DNA of 60,577 nt from an uncultured Thermomicrobiales bacterium (GCA_902806345.1 CADCWF010000296.1:1-60577); one strand, 5' to 3'; shown: positions 17,447 through 27,587, counted from the stretch's first letter. Notes: generated from the letters alone by a model not told the origin. Numbers and translations: made by a program.

Positions 17447-18992
17447 CGACGCCGACCCCCTCGCCCGTCTCGCCGGTCTTGTCCTTGCCGCCCATCAGCA
17501 GCCCCAGCTCCGTCCGGCTGACCCCGCCGCTGGCGAACTCGCCGACGATCCGGCCGCCGAAGATGACCAGGATGCGGTCGCTCAGGTCGAGGATCTCGTC
17601 GAGGTCGAACGAGACGAGGAGGACGCCGCGCCCCTTGTCACGCTCGGCGACGAGTTGCTTGTGGACGAACTCGATGGCGCCGACATCGAGCCCACGGGTT
17701 GGCTGCACCGCCAGCACCAGCTCCGGCTCGCGGTGCAGCTCGCGGGCGCAGATCAGCTTCTGCTGGTTGCCGCCGGAGAGGGCGGCGGCGGGCGTCGCGG
17801 CCGAGGGAGCGCGGACGTCGAAGGCGGCCATCAGCCGCTCGGTCAGCGCGGCCGTCGCCGGGTAGTCGATCCGGCCGCCGTGGCTGAAGGGCGGGTGGTC
17901 GACGTTGCCGAGCAGGACGTTCTCGGTCAGCGAGAAGGGCAGCACCAGGCCGCGGCCGTGGCGGTCCTCGGGGATGTAGGCGAGCCCGACCTGGCGGATC
18001 GCCTCCGGGTTCTGGCCGGTAACCTCCCGGCCGGCGAGGGTCACCCGGCCCCGCTCCGGCCGCCGCAGCCCGGCGATCGTCTCGACCAGCTCGGCCTGGC
18101 CGTTGCCTTCCACCCCGCAGATGCCGACGATCTCGCCCCGACGGACGGCGAGGCTGAGACCGCGGAGGGCAGCCTCGCCGCGGGTGCCGGTGACCTCCAG
18201 CCCCTCGGCGGTCAGCACCGGCTCGCCGGGGGTGGCGGGGGGGCGCTCGACCCGGAGGTTCACCTCGCGGCCGACCATCAGCTCGGCCAGCTCGTCGGCC
18301 GTCGTCTCGCTCGTCTGCCGGGTGCCGATGGTGCGGCCGCGGCGGATGACCGTGACCCGGTCGGAGACGGCGGCGACCTCCCGCAGCTTGTGGGTGATGA
18401 AGACGATGGTGCTCCCGCCCTCGCGCAGGCGGTTCAGGATGGCGTAGAGATCCTCAACCTCCTGGGGCGTCAGGAGGGCGGTCGGTTCGTCCAGGATCAG
18501 CGTCCGGCCGCCCTGGTAGAGCGCCCGCAGGATCTCGACCCGCTGCTGGACGCCGACCGGCAGGTCGCCGACCGTCGCCGTCGGGTCAACCCGCAAGCCG
18601 TACCGCTCGGCCAGCTCGCCGACCCGCCGGGCGGCGGCCGCCCGGTCGAGCCGGACGCCCGTCCCCTCGGAGCCGAGGACGACGTTCTCGGCGACGGTGA
18701 AGCGGGGGATGAGCATGAAGTGCTGGTGGACCATGCCGAGGCCGGCGTCGACGGCGTCGCGCGGGCCGTGGAAGCGGACCGGTCGGCCGGCGACGCGGAT
18801 CTCTCCCTCGTCCGGGTGGTAGAGCCCGAAGAGGACGTTCATCAGGGTCGACTTGCCGGCGCCGTTCTCGCCGAGCAGGGCATGGATCTCGCCCGGCTCG
18901 ACGACGAAGGTGATGCCGTCGTTGGCAACCACGCCGGGGAACCGCTTGACGATCCCCAGCATCTCGATCGCGGGAGGCCCTGCCGGCGCCAT
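17424..18992 (-). CDS. BMP-type (nucleoside) ABC transporter ATP-binding protein, 522 aa
   Basis: Double ATPase subunit (like NupO/YufO) in which two ABC domains are fused. First domain: Walker A GENGAGKST near residue 39 and signature VGVQQRVEILRAL. Second domain: degenerate Walker A GVEGNGQAE and signature LSGGNQQKLICARE, as is usual in this family, where the second site is structural. Length matches the family. Follows the binding-protein gene after a 500-bp gap that contains palindromic repeats, so it may have its own promoter or depend on readthrough. Confidence 0.94.
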   Translation of the reverse strand: MAPAGPPAIEMLGIVKRFPGVVANDGITFVVEPGEIHALLGENGAGKSTLMNVLFGLYHPDEGEIRVAGRPVRFHGPRDAVDAGLGMVHQHFMLIPRFTVAENVVLGSEGTGVRLDRAAAARRVGELAERYGLRVDPTATVGDLPVGVQQRVEILRALYQGGRTLILDEPTALLTPQEVEDLYAILNRLREGGSTIVFITHKLREVAAVSDRVTVIRRGRTIGTRQTSETTADELAELMVGREVNLRVERPPATPGEPVLTAEGLEVTGTRGEAALRGLSLAVRRGEIVGICGVEGNGQAELVETIAGLRRPERGRVTLAGREVTGQNPEAIRQVGLAYIPEDRHGRGLVLPFSLTENVLLGNVDHPPFSHGGRIDYPATAALTERLMAAFDVRAPSAATPAAALSGGNQQKLICARELHREPELVLAVQPTRGLDVGAIEFVHKQLVAERDKGRGVLLVSFDLDEILDLSDRILVIFGGRIVGEFASGGVSRTELGLLMGGKDKTGETGEGVGVDEHVRVA

Positions 18993-19492
18993 CGCGCTCC
19001 CATGGCTAGAACGGCTGGCGCCGGGGGAAGTTCCCGGGGCGGTTGCCGGCCGCGATGCCGGCGCTGCCGTGGCGGTCTGGCGTCAGTGCCACCTGGTGGG
19101 GATCGACCGGCGGACCAGGGCGACCGGGCACGATGGTCGATCCGGGTGTTCGGTGCGGACTCGGGTGAACCCGGACCCGGCCCTCAAGGGACCGGGCTCA
19201 AGCGACGAAGGGTCCTGGGCACTGCGTGCCTTAGGTTCCGGGCAAGCTCCACATCCTCCTCGATCGGGCCACGGTCGGGAGTGACGGCCTGTATCTGCCA
19301 GATCGGAGCAAACGGCTGCCCGATCCTCGGTATCGGTCCAGATGCGAACGAACTCGGGCTCAGGGCCCTTCAGAGTCCTTTGTCGGTGAGCCCGGCCCCT
19401 CGAGGGCCGGGCACGGGTGGGGTCGGTCCGAATCGTTCGGGGGTCGGCTACCGCCGCACCCGCCAACGGTGCGGCGGCATTGTGGGATCGTC
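18993..19492. repeat. Two inverted copies of palindromic repeat family A
   Basis: No gene fits in this gap. A copy at about 19171-19225 reads CCCGGCCCTCAAGGGACCGGGCT then AAGCGACGAAGG. A second, in opposite orientation, at about 19345-19411 ends in the perfect palindrome GCCCGGCCC-CTCGA-GGGCCGGGC (19390-19411 region). Further copies lie at 32576, 35495, 35659 and 48415. In this place they could separate expression of the binding protein from the ATPase and permeases. Confidence 0.7.
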
Positions 19493-20599
19493 CTACGCCG
19501 CCGGGGTGGCCCCTGCCGCCGGCGTGGCGGCGGCGGCCGGCAGCGCGTCCGGCGCCGTCGGCGTGTAGGCGGCCAGCTCCTCTTCGTCGGCCGGGACCGT
19601 GATGGCGCCGTCGATGATCGCCTGCTTGTAGCGCTCGACGATGGCCATCACCTCCTCGGGCACGAAGCCGCCGGGGTTGAGGAGGTCGACGCCGCCCTCG
19701 GCCAGGCCGAGGCTCTGCTCGCCGCCGGCGAAGGCGCCGTTGACCACCTGCTCGGAAAGCGCGTAGACGGCGGTGTCGACGCCCTTGGCCGCGACGGCGA
19801 GCTGCTGCTCGGCGCCGAGCTGGCTCTGGTCGGCGTCGGCGGCGATCACCCAGAACCCCTCGCCCTGCTCCTTGGCGGCATCGAACGAACCGATGCCGGT
19901 GGCGCCGGCGACCGGGAAGGCGATGTCGGCGCCCTGGTTGTACTGGGCCAGGGTCAACTCCTTGCCGAGCGCCGGGTCGCTGAAGGAGTCGGCGTAGGCG
20001 ACGATCACCTCGGCCTCGGGGTTGACCGACGTGACGCCGGCCTCGAACCCGACCGCGTAACGGATCACGGGCGGGATGGCGATGCCGCCGACGACGCCGA
20101 CGGTGTTGGTCTCGGTCATCAGGCCGGCGACGACGCCGGCCAGGAATGCCCCCTCGTGCTCGCGGAAGGTGACGCCGGCGACGTTGGGCGCCTCGGAGAC
20201 GGCGTCGATCAGGAGGAAGTTGTCGTCCGGGTACTGGTTGGCGACCTCGGTGATCGCCTCGGTCAGGAGGAAGCCGACGCCGACGGTGAGGTCGCCCTGC
20301 TCGGCGGCCTGGGTCAGGTTGGGGATGTAGGCGGCGGCGTCGCGGCTCTCGATGACGCGGGGGTCGATGCCGAGTTCGGCGGCGGCGCGGTCGAGGCCGC
20401 GCTTGGCGAGGTCGTTGAAGTTCTGGTCGCCGAGGCCGGCGGTGTCGGTCACCATGGTGACGACAACCGGCTCCTGGGCGCCCAGGCGGCCGACGACCAC
20501 GCCGCCGAAGACCGCGGCGAGCGGCGCGGCGGCGGCCACCTTAAGGACGGCGCGGCGGGACGCGGGCGCGGCGGACGCGGTCTTAAACCGGGGCGACAT
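19493..20599 (-). CDS. BMP family ABC transporter substrate-binding protein, 368 aa
   Basis: Periplasmic-type binding protein of the basic membrane protein family (PnrA/TmpC/NupN), which bind nucleosides. A twin-arginine signal (SRRAVLKVAAAAPLA, about residues 14-28) replaces the lipobox usual in this family. The mature part opens with VVVTMVTDTAGLGDQNFND, holds GVGFLLTEAI and NFLLIDAV strands, and ends with an Ala/Thr/Pro tail. Nucleosides are the likely cargo from family knowledge; the adjacent split opine dehydrogenase hints that an amino-acid-like ligand is possible. Confidence 0.93.
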   Translation of the reverse strand: MSPRFKTASAAPASRRAVLKVAAAAPLAAVFGGVVVGRLGAQEPVVVTMVTDTAGLGDQNFNDLAKRGLDRAAAELGIDPRVIESRDAAAYIPNLTQAAEQGDLTVGVGFLLTEAITEVANQYPDDNFLLIDAVSEAPNVAGVTFREHEGAFLAGVVAGLMTETNTVGVVGGIAIPPVIRYAVGFEAGVTSVNPEAEVIVAYADSFSDPALGKELTLAQYNQGADIAFPVAGATGIGSFDAAKEQGEGFWVIAADADQSQLGAEQQLAVAAKGVDTAVYALSEQVVNGAFAGGEQSLGLAEGGVDLLNPGGFVPEEVMAIVERYKQAIIDGAITVPADEEELAAYTPTAPDALPAAAATPAAGATPAA

Positions 20600-20852
20600 G
20601 GGCGGCTCCCTTGCTTTCTGCCTGCGGCGGACGTGGTGTCGGCGGTTTCGCCGGGTCGTGATTCTGCCCCTGGGGGCGACCGCCGCATGGTAGCAGGATT
20701 GGGGGCACGGCAGATGGCAAGAGCCATCGTGGCCCGACCGCTGGTCATGAACGGCTCCAGGCTGGTCAGGAGCGGGGCGAATGCAAAGCCCTTCGCGTGA
20801 TGGTTCGGGGCAGAGCGGTTCTCCGAGCCAGACGAGGGGTGACCGGAACCAA

Positions 20853-21107
20853 CTACCCGCGCGCCGCCGCCACCATCCCCGCGGCGTCCTGACCGGCCAG
20901 CCCCAACTCGTCCAGACCCCGCGCCACCGCCCGGAAGTCCGTCCGCAGCACGGCCGAGGCGAGCGTTACCAGGGCGTCGATCGTCGGCGTCTCGACACCC
21001 AGCGCGTCCCCGATCAGTCCCCAGGTCGCCAGTCCGTAGGGCACGTCCTCCGTGAGCCAGTGGGTGTCGAGCCCCCCGGGGGCCCGCAACGCGGTCAGCA
21101 TCCGGCT
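20853..21107 (-). pseudogene. C-terminal part of a split opine dehydrogenase
   Basis: Eighty-four codons in the order of the octopine/nopaline dehydrogenase C-terminal domain: SRMLTALRAPGG, DTHWLTEDVPYGLATWGL, then a helical end (TPTIDALVTLASAVL, ARGLDELGLAG). It has no ribosome site or start of its own. The matching N-terminal 281 codons lie at 26549-27415 on the same strand. Both parts share the 9 bp encoding SRM, in the same codon phase, so removing 21108-26581 restores a 362-aa gene. Confidence 0.8.
21099..21107. repeat. 9-bp direct repeat, left copy (target-site duplication)
   Basis: CATCCGGCT, identical to 26573-26581. The copies lie exactly at the junctions of the two halves of the opine dehydrogenase. 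Confidence 0.75.
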
Positions 21108-21335
21108 CTCCTTGCTGACCAAGGATCTCTCCTGGGGAGTGTGGTTGGGCGTTGGCCCATGCCTTTCGAGGACTTCGACCAAGTAGCCGACCTGGAGGTA
21201 GCCCCAGTGGCGGCCGAATGGCTTGCCTCGGCGCGTCGATATCGACGAGATGGCTGCAACACGACGCCCGGTTCGTGCGGGTGCCGTACCGAGCGCCAGG
21301 CAACGGGCTTTCCCTTCGCCGCCCTCGTCCCCAGT

Positions 21336-22439
21336 CTTAGAGCGCGTTGCAAAACCGGTGAGACGCTGCCGAGCAGACGGAGCCGGCGGTGGTCCCGCCG
21401 GTCGGTGGTCCGGCCGCGCTCGGGGATTGACCGGGGGGGACGCCCCCACTAGCATCCGTCTCCCCCCTGCCTCGGCCGGGGATCCGAGGAGGAGCGACCC
21501 GCCAACGGGAGCGGACCGTGGGCCGTCGGTCGTTCGCGTCCGTCGTCGCCGGCGGCGGAACCTTCGCGATGGGCCCGCGAGAGGTTCCGGGCGGCCACAG
21601 CATCGTCGGCGAGGACCCGCGGGGCGCGGAATGCGCGCTCGTCGGAAAAGCCCGAACCCAAAGGAGAGCGACATGTCCGACAAGCTCGTGATCTGCTTGT
21701 GGTTCGACAAAGGCGAGGCGCGCCGGGCCGCCGAGTTCTACGCGTCCGTGTTCCCGGACACCCGCGTGGGACCGACGCACGAAGCCGCCTCCGACTATCC
21801 CGGCGGCGAGCTGGGAGACGAGCTGACGGTCGAGTTCTCCGTCCTCGGGCGGCCCTTTATCGGCCTCAACGGCGGCCCGACCTTCACGCCGAACGAAGCC
21901 GTCAGCTTCATGGTCATGACCGAGGACCAGGAGGAAACCGACCGCTACTGGAACGCGATCACCCGGAACGGCGGAGAAGAGAGCGCGTGCGGCTGGTGCA
22001 GGGACAGGTGGGGCTTCTCGTGGCAGATCACCCCCCGGCGGCTGCTCGAGCTGACGGGCGAAGGCGGCGAGCGCGCAAAGCGGGCCTTCGAAGCGATGAT
22101 GGGCATGCAAAAGATCGACGTCGCGGCGCTCGATCGGGCGGTCGAAGGCGTGCCGGCGACGTTGACGTAGCGACGCCGCGGCGCGAGCGTGCGCTTGACG
22201 GGCAGGCTCTGGCGGTCGACCCGAGCGATCACGTTCCGGGCAAGCCCACCGGCCGGGTCGATGGCGATGAGGGGAACGTTCAGGCTCAGATCGGCGGGCA
22301 TAAGAGCGTGCTGCAACACCTCTCGGAGGCTCCTCGGGTAGCCGCCGATGGTCGGCATCTCCCGTGTCCCGACGGGTGATCCGCATGCCGTCGTCCGCGG
22401 GCGAGGCGGATGGGGGAGGGTTTTGCAACACGCTCTAAG
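21336..22439. mobile_element. 1.1-kb element with 21-bp terminal inverted repeats, no transposase
   Basis: The left end CTTAGAGCGCGTTGCAAAAC and the right end, reversed, CTTAGAGCGTGTTGCAAAAC differ by one base over 21 positions. Ends of this look are known from IS5/IS4-like elements (from memory). Inside lies only the VOC-protein gene and its leader; no DDE transposase is readable. No flanking target duplication is seen beyond the symmetric CTTA/TAAG. It could be a nonautonomous element carrying a passenger gene. Confidence 0.6.
21673..22170 (+). CDS. VOC family protein (PhnB/3-demethylubiquinone methyltransferase-like), 165 aa
   Basis: Glyoxalase/VOC fold of the PhnB-like group: starts KLVICLWFDKGEARRAAEFYASVFPDT in pieces, then GELTVEFSVLGRPFIGLNGG-type strand, FMVMTEDQEETDRYW, and WGFSWQITPRRLLEL. 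Members bind a metal and small ligands; catalytic role is usually unknown. ATG at 21673 has AAGGAG 6 nt upstream. The gene is complete and well preserved even though it is the only gene inside the inverted-repeat element, so it may be a passenger. Confidence 0.87.
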   Translation: MSDKLVICLWFDKGEARRAAEFYASVFPDTRVGPTHEAASDYPGGELGDELTVEFSVLGRPFIGLNGGPTFTPNEAVSFMVMTEDQEETDRYWNAITRNGGEESACGWCRDRWGFSWQITPRRLLELTGEGGERAKRAFEAMMGMQKIDVAALDRAVEGVPATLT

Positions 22440-22855
22440 GCCGTGGCCCACCCTCCTCCGTCACGATGCTTTGCCCGAAGAAGCACACTACCTGCCCGCA
22501 ACGCCAGCTAGATCCCAATCGGGATCGAACGCCCGGGCCGGGGGGGTGGCGGGAACGCCCTGGACTGGGGGCACTGGCGACGGTGAAGCACGAACTGGCG
22601 CGAGCATCCGGGTAGAGCAATCGCTTTACTCCCAGCACAAACACCCCTGGAGAAGCCAGGCATCGATCGGGCTTCGAGGGGAGCGCCCGCCGCATGCGCG
22701 TGGTAGATCCGCTCACCACCCCCTGCCGAACGGGGATCGCCTCATGTACGCTTAACATCCCCCTCGGAGCGTTGCTCCCGGGGCGATTTCGACGTGGGCT
22801 CGCCCTGCACTCCGCAACACGCCGGGCGAGGTCGACGTGCGGGGCGGGGGGGCAC
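22440..22855. other. Leader of the GGDEF-EAL gene, no gene seen
   Basis: Together with 22171-22418 this stretch holds no supported gene. Its base composition is more mixed than the neighbours (AT-rich patches at 22620-22640, AATCGCTTTACTCC), consistent with a promoter for the downstream gene or with foreign DNA. Confidence 0.35.
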
Positions 22856-25750
22856 GTGGAGGACTCCGAGCGCACGGAGCCCGAGGCAGGCGGGACTGTC
22901 GACGAGCTCCGGGTCTGGGGGAATGCCCTCGGGATCCTGGCCAAGCAGTTGCCGGCCATCCTCTGGACGGTCGACGCCGAGCTGCGCTTCACCTCCTCCT
23001 TCGGGGCGGGCCTCCGGGCCCTCGGCCTACGTCCGGGGGAGGCGGTTGGCCAGACCCTCGCCGAGTTCTTCGGGGTCGGCGACCGCGACCACCCCTCGAT
23101 CGCCGCCCACCGCCGTGCGCTGCGCGGCGAGCCGGTCGTCTACCACGAGGCGTGGGCGGGCCTCTCCTACCGCGTCCACCTTTCGCCGGTGCGCGGCCCC
23201 GATGGCGCGATCGACGGCGTCCTCGGACTCGCCTTGGACGTCACCGGGCAGGCGGCGGCCGAGGAGCGGTACCGGCGGAGCGACGAGCGCCTCGGGCTGG
23301 CCCTGGCCGCCGTCGGGATGGGGACCTGGGACTACGATATCCGGTCCGGCGAGGTCGCGTGCTCGCCGACGACGGCCGCCCTCCTTGGCCTCCCACCCGG
23401 CACCGCCCGTTACCCCTATGCGGCGACGCTCGCGCGCATCCTGCCCGAGGACCGGCGGCGGCTCGAGGAGGCCGATCGGCGGTCGGTCGAGGCCGGGGCA
23501 GTCTACGAGGTCGAGTACCGTTTCCTCCTGCCCGACGGCCGCGTTCGCTGGCTGGCGGAGCGGGGGGAAGATTCCGAACGCGGCGCGGACGGCCGCGCCA
23601 CGGTGATGCGCGGCGTCATCTTCGACGTCACCGAGCGCCACGAGGCGGAGGAGGAGCTGCGGCTCAGCCAAGACCGCCTTGCCACGGTCTTCCGCGCCAG
23701 CCCGGTCGCGATCGTCGTCCGGTCCCTGATCGACGGCCGGTTCCGGGACGTCAACGACCGCTTCCTCGAGATGACCGGGTACGCGCGGGAGGAGGTGATC
23801 GGCCGGACGCCCGCCGAAGTCGGCGTCTGGGCGGGGTCGTCCGAGGACGACCGGAACCTGGTCGCGGGGCAAGTGCGGGCGAACGGCAGCGTCCGGAACC
23901 ACGAGGGCACCTTCCGCACCAAGGCCGGGAACATCCGGCGCGTGCTGCTGTCCCTGGAGAGGATCGAGCTGGAGGGGGAGCCCTGCCTCCTCGGGTTCGG
24001 CTACGACGTCACAGAGCGCAAGCGGATGGAGGAGGAGCTGCGCCGGAGCGAGGAGCGTTTCCGGGCCCTGGTGGCCAACGCCTCCGACGTCATCACCGTT
24101 CTCGACGCCGAGGGCACGATCCGCTACGAGAGCCCGGCGGTCGAGCGTATGCTCGGATACTCCCCCGAGGAACTCGTCGGCTCCGACCCCATCGCCCTGG
24201 TCCACCCCGACGACGCGGCGGCGGCACAGGACTTCTTCGCGGAGATCCTGCGCTCACCCGAGACCAACGTCCCGTCGACCGCGCGCTTTCAGCACAAGGA
24301 TGGGTCGTGGCGCTGGCTGCAGGCGGTCGGCACCAACATGCTCGACGACCCGGCGGTCGGCGGGGTCGTCGTCAACGCCCGCGACGTCACCGAGCGCCGA
24401 GAGGTGGAGGCGCTGTTGGAGCACCGGGCCTTCCACGACCCCCTGACCGACCTTCCCAATCGGGCCCGCTTCATCGAGCGGCTCGAGCAAGCGATTGCCG
24501 CTACCGGTCGTCATGGCAACCCCATCGCGATCCTCCTGGTCGACCTCGACGGCTTCAAGGTCGTCAACGACAGTCTCGGCCACGTCTCCGGTGACGCGCT
24601 CCTGGTCGCCGTTGCCGCACGTTTGCGGGCCGCGCTGGCCCCGGAGGCGCTGCTCGCCCGCTTCGGTGGCGACGAGTTCGCCGTCCTGCTCGCGGGACTC
24701 GGTTGCCCGGATGCGGCGACCCGCGTGGCGAAGGAACTGGTCGAAGTGCTGGATGCCCCGTTCCTCGTCGACGGGCGCGAGACGTACGTCACCGCCAGCG
24801 TGGGCATTGCCCGACGGACGCCCCGACGAGCCGACCCGAATGACCTCCTGCGCGACGCCGACACCGCGCTCTACCGCGCAAAGGCAGCCGGGCGCGGCGG
24901 GTACGCCGTCTTCGTGCCGCGGATGCGGGCGGACGCGGTGGCGCGGCTGGAGCGGGAGACGGCGTTGCGGCGGGCGGTCGAGCGGGATGAGTTGGTCCTC
25001 CACTACCAGCCGGTCGTCGAGCTGGCAACCGGCGGCATCATCGGGGCGGAGGCGCTGCTGCGGTGGCGGCAACCCGGGGGTGGGCTGCTGCCGCCGGCCG
25101 AGTTCATCGGGCTGGCGGAGGAGACCGGGCTGGTCGTCCCGCTCGGGCGCTGGGTGCTGCGGGAGGCGTGCCGCCAAGCGGCGGCCTGGCTTGCCGCCGC
25201 GGAGGAGGGGTTGCCATTCGTCATCGGCGTCAACGTGTCGGCCCGCCAACTCCAGCACGTTGGGTTCGTACAGGAGGTGGCGACGGCGCTGGACGAAGCC
25301 GGGCTGGCACCTTGGCGGTTGGAACTGGAGGTCACCGAGGGCGTGGCGACGGCGGACGCCGAGACAACCCGAAGGGCGCTGGCGGCGCTGCGCAAGCTCG
25401 GCGTTCGCCTTGCGATCGACGACTTCGGGACCGGCCAGTCGTCGCTGGGTCGCCTGCACGCACTGCCCTTCGCGACGCTCAAGATTGACGGCTCGTTCGT
25501 CGCCGGGCTGGGACGTGACCGGGCCGGTCTGGCCGTGGTCCGGGCAGTGACCGGGCTGGCCCACGACCTCGGGATTGCCACAACCGCGGAGGGCGTCGAG
25601 ACGGCCGAGCAGGCGGCGGCCCTACGGGACCTGGGGGTCGACCGTGCCCAGGGGTACCATTTCGCGCCGCCGCTGGACGCCGACCGCGTCGGCGTGCACC
25701 TGGCCCGGCACGACCGGTCGCTCGGGGGATCCGATGCCACGCCGGGCTGA
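22856..25750 (+). CDS. PAS-PAS-PAS-PAS-GGDEF-EAL protein (cyclic di-GMP turnover), 964 aa
   Basis: Soluble sensor that makes and/or degrades cyclic di-GMP. Four PAS domains at about 28-135, 139-262, 268-390 and 395-520 (each ending in a DVTE/DVT-type PAC motif). The GGDEF domain (about 524-690) has an intact active site [11 protein letters not shown]. The EAL domain (about 706-950) has [30 protein letters not shown] and EGVE, the residues needed for phosphodiesterase activity. I chose GTG 22856; ATG 22694 in frame would add 54 residues of non-coding character. No membrane segment, so the signal is sensed in the cytoplasm. Located inside the insertion. Confidence 0.92.
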   Translation: MEDSERTEPEAGGTVDELRVWGNALGILAKQLPAILWTVDAELRFTSSFGAGLRALGLRPGEAVGQTLAEFFGVGDRDHPSIAAHRRALRGEPVVYHEAWAGLSYRVHLSPVRGPDGAIDGVLGLALDVTGQAAAEERYRRSDERLGLALAAVGMGTWDYDIRSGEVACSPTTAALLGLPPGTARYPYAATLARILPEDRRRLEEADRRSVEAGAVYEVEYRFLLPDGRVRWLAERGEDSERGADGRATVMRGVIFDVTERHEAEEELRLSQDRLATVFRASPVAIVVRSLIDGRFRDVNDRFLEMTGYAREEVIGRTPAEVGVWAGSSEDDRNLVAGQVRANGSVRNHEGTFRTKAGNIRRVLLSLERIELEGEPCLLGFGYDVTERKRMEEELRRSEERFRALVANASDVITVLDAEGTIRYESPAVERMLGYSPEELVGSDPIALVHPDDAAAAQDFFAEILRSPETNVPSTARFQHKDGSWRWLQAVGTNMLDDPAVGGVVVNARDVTERREVEALLEHRAFHDPLTDLPNRARFIERLEQAIAATGRHGNPIAILLVDLDGFKVVNDSLGHVSGDALLVAVAARLRAALAPEALLARFGGDEFAVLLAGLGCPDAATRVAKELVEVLDAPFLVDGRETYVTASVGIARRTPRRADPNDLLRDADTALYRAKAAGRGGYAVFVPRMRADAVARLERETALRRAVERDELVLHYQPVVELATGGIIGAEALLRWRQPGGGLLPPAEFIGLAEETGLVVPLGRWVLREACRQAAAWLAAAEEGLPFVIGVNVSARQLQHVGFVQEVATALDEAGLAPWRLELEVTEGVATADAETTRRALAALRKLGVRLAIDDFGTGQSSLGRLHALPFATLKIDGSFVAGLGRDRAGLAVVRAVTGLAHDLGIATTAEGVETAEQAAALRDLGVDRAQGYHFAPPLDADRVGVHLARHDRSLGGSDATPG

Positions 25751-26548
25751 CGGGGTGGGAGGGCACGAGGCGCGGGTCGGCGTCGGGCAGCGTGGCCGGA
25801 CCCGAGCCCGGCGGCGATGCGCCCGGAGCGACGGGCAGGGGTCGAGCCGAGCCCGAGTCCTTCCAGCCTGACTCCGGCGCAGCAGCGGTTCCTTCGCTTG
25901 GAAGGAGAGGCGCTGGCGTGGCCGCCCCTGCCGCTCCCCTACGTCGTACCTGGAAGGCGGCCACAAGAAGCAACGAAGCCGATTCACCGCCTCGTGCGCG
26001 GCACGATTCGGTACCGCGGCTAGGACGCATCGCCGCGAGCGCAACCAAGGAGAGCGGCCCGAGGCGAGGAACCGATCGGATCCCTGCGGCTGCGTCACTG
26101 ACACTCCGCCTGTCCCAGCAACCGGCATATGCCCACCCGCATGGGCCTGCTTCTGCCCGCAGGCGAGGGCGGGGCTTCGGCCGCCGCGTCGGCGGCGCGG
26201 CGGCATCCAACTGCACATTAGGACCGACTGCCACGGCCAGAACTACTCCAGCCACCAGCCGTCGGCGATGCTGCCAACGGTCCAGGAGCAGCGCCAGGTC
26301 TACCTGGCAACCTTCCGCCTCCCGGCGAAGACGGTGGCCGAGGTCGTCCGGCGGGAGCCTCGCCCCTGGCCACCCCAATCGATTGAATCGCACCGCGTGT
26401 CGGAGCCGACGATTGGCGTAACCGAGCGCGCGGCAGGGTGCTGGTCGAGCGGCGATTGTTGCCGGGGAGGACTCAGCGCTAGCGGCTCGCGGGCACGCCC
26501 TAGCTACTCCCGGAGGTCGGGTTCTTCTCCTCGGACGACCACCACAAT
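25751..26548. other. Right part of the insertion, no recognisable gene
   Basis: Eight hundred bases without a supported gene. A plus-strand frame around 26200-26400 (LPTVQEQRQVYLATFRLPAKTV) is somewhat protein-like but has no family I know and runs into non-coding text. AT content is slightly higher than in flanking genes. It may be decayed mobile DNA. Confidence 0.4.
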
Positions 26549-27415
26549 TCAAGCAGCGGCGGATTGCGTTCCCATCCGGCTGCCGTTGATGACCGCCCAG
26601 AGGTCTGCCGAGGCGGGACCGAACCCCGCCCGGGCGAACGCCTCCGCTACCGGCGCCAACTCCAGCCCGAGCGCCGCCCCCAGTGCCCGCCGCTCGCCGT
26701 CAACCGCCCCGATCGCGGCGACGACGCCGGGCGTCACCCCTTCCTCGTAGAACCAGAACTCGCCGCGGCTGCGCTCGATCCGGCCGGCGTTGAGGAGTAC
26801 CCCGGCCGGGTGAACGACCGGGTTGAGCGCCGAGAGCCCCGCCTCCAGGGCGTGGCCGTAGGCGACCGCGCCGGGGAACAGCGACCCCAGCCTGGTCATC
26901 GCCCACGCCGTCTGCCGCGCCGGCCGGACGCCGATCCCCAGCCCGGTCACCGTCCCCCAGATCACCGCCGCGTCCGGCGCCGTCTTGCGGCAGACGTAGG
27001 GCGCCGTGTCCGACTCGGCGACGACGACCTCGGCAACCCCGGCGGCGGCCAGCCCCCGGCCGAGCGCCAGCGCGCCGAAGTTCCCCGGCAACAGGGCCAG
27101 GAGGTGGCCGGGGCGCAGGAACGGCAGGATCTGGCGGAGGATCGGGGCGTGGGCGAAGCTGGGGACGGAGCAGAGCAGGGTGTCGGACCAGGCCAGCGCC
27201 TCGGCGGGGTCGGTCGTCGCCCCGGCCAACCGCGCCCGGCCGGTCCGCGCCGCCCCCTCGAGCCGGATCTCCCGGCCGTGCCGGATCGGCTCGAGCCCGG
27301 CGGCGTGGTCGGGGTGCTCCCAAAGGAGCACCGCGTGCCCGGCCAGCGCCAGGTCGGCCGCCATCGCGACGCCCGTGTTGCCGACCCCAAGGACCGCGAT
27401 CCGGTCTCCGCCCAC
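26549..27415 (-). pseudogene. N-terminal part of a split opine dehydrogenase
   Basis: NAD/NADP octopine/nopaline dehydrogenase family, which reductively joins an amino acid and a keto acid. GTG start at 27415 with GGAGG 5 nt upstream. Rossmann motif GVGNTGVAMAADLALAGH near residues 10-27, then LLPGNFGALALGR and VVVAESDTAPYVCR, and the C-domain helix region NPVVHPAGVLLNAGRIE. After the codons for NGSRM (end at 26573) it runs into 7 foreign residues and a stop. The missing 81 residues are at 20853-21098. Before the insertion it stood just upstream of the BMP transporter operon. Confidence 0.82.
26573..26581. repeat. 9-bp direct repeat, right copy (target-site duplication)
   Basis: CATCCGGCT, identical to 21099-21107. 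It encodes SRM on the minus strand in the same frame as the other copy. Confidence 0.75.
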
Positions 27416-27426
27416 GACCGCCTCCG

Positions 27427-27566
27427 AGGGGATAGGGGACAGGAGAACGTTATCGGGCGGCCCGGGTGTTCCTTTGCCGCTGGCCGCGCCGAGGTTGAGC
27501 ACTATCTCCTACGCCCCATCCCCTGTCCCCTATCTCCGATACCCGATGCCCTATCCCCAATCCCCT
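27427..27566. repeat. Intergenic hairpin repeat, family C
   Basis: GGGGATAGGGGACAGGAGA at the left and CTATCTCCT plus several CCCTATCCCC-like units at the right. It fills almost the whole gap between the response regulator and the opine dehydrogenase start. Confidence 0.65.
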
Positions 27567-27587
27567 CGTAGGCTCGCTACGGCGGCG

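Larger units (their letters stand above)
21108..26572. mobile_element. 5.5-kb insertion splitting the opine dehydrogenase gene
   Basis: The segment lies between two 9-bp direct repeats inside one gene. It holds a 1.1-kb inverted-repeat element with a VOC gene, a PAS-GGDEF-EAL gene, and about 1.5 kb without clear genes. The outer ends are not inverted repeats of each other and no transposase, integrase or reverse transcriptase is seen. The element is either a decayed composite, moved in trans, or the product of repair with target duplication. The insertion itself is well supported; its class is not. Confidence 0.7.

Noticed and set aside
22694-22855. ATG 22694 as the start of the GGDEF-EAL gene
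   Set aside because: It would add 54 residues of Arg/Cys-rich text unlike the rest; GTG 22856 has a G-rich site and begins the acidic, protein-like sequence.
26200-26420. A protein-like plus-strand stretch (LPTVQEQRQVYLATFRL)
   Set aside because: No start, no ribosome site, no family, and surrounding codons look random; kept only as a remark on the insertion's right part.
21108-26572. Terminal inverted repeats at the outer ends of the 5.5-kb insertion
   Set aside because: The first and last 40 bases do not pair in any convincing register, so a standard DDE transposon cannot be claimed.
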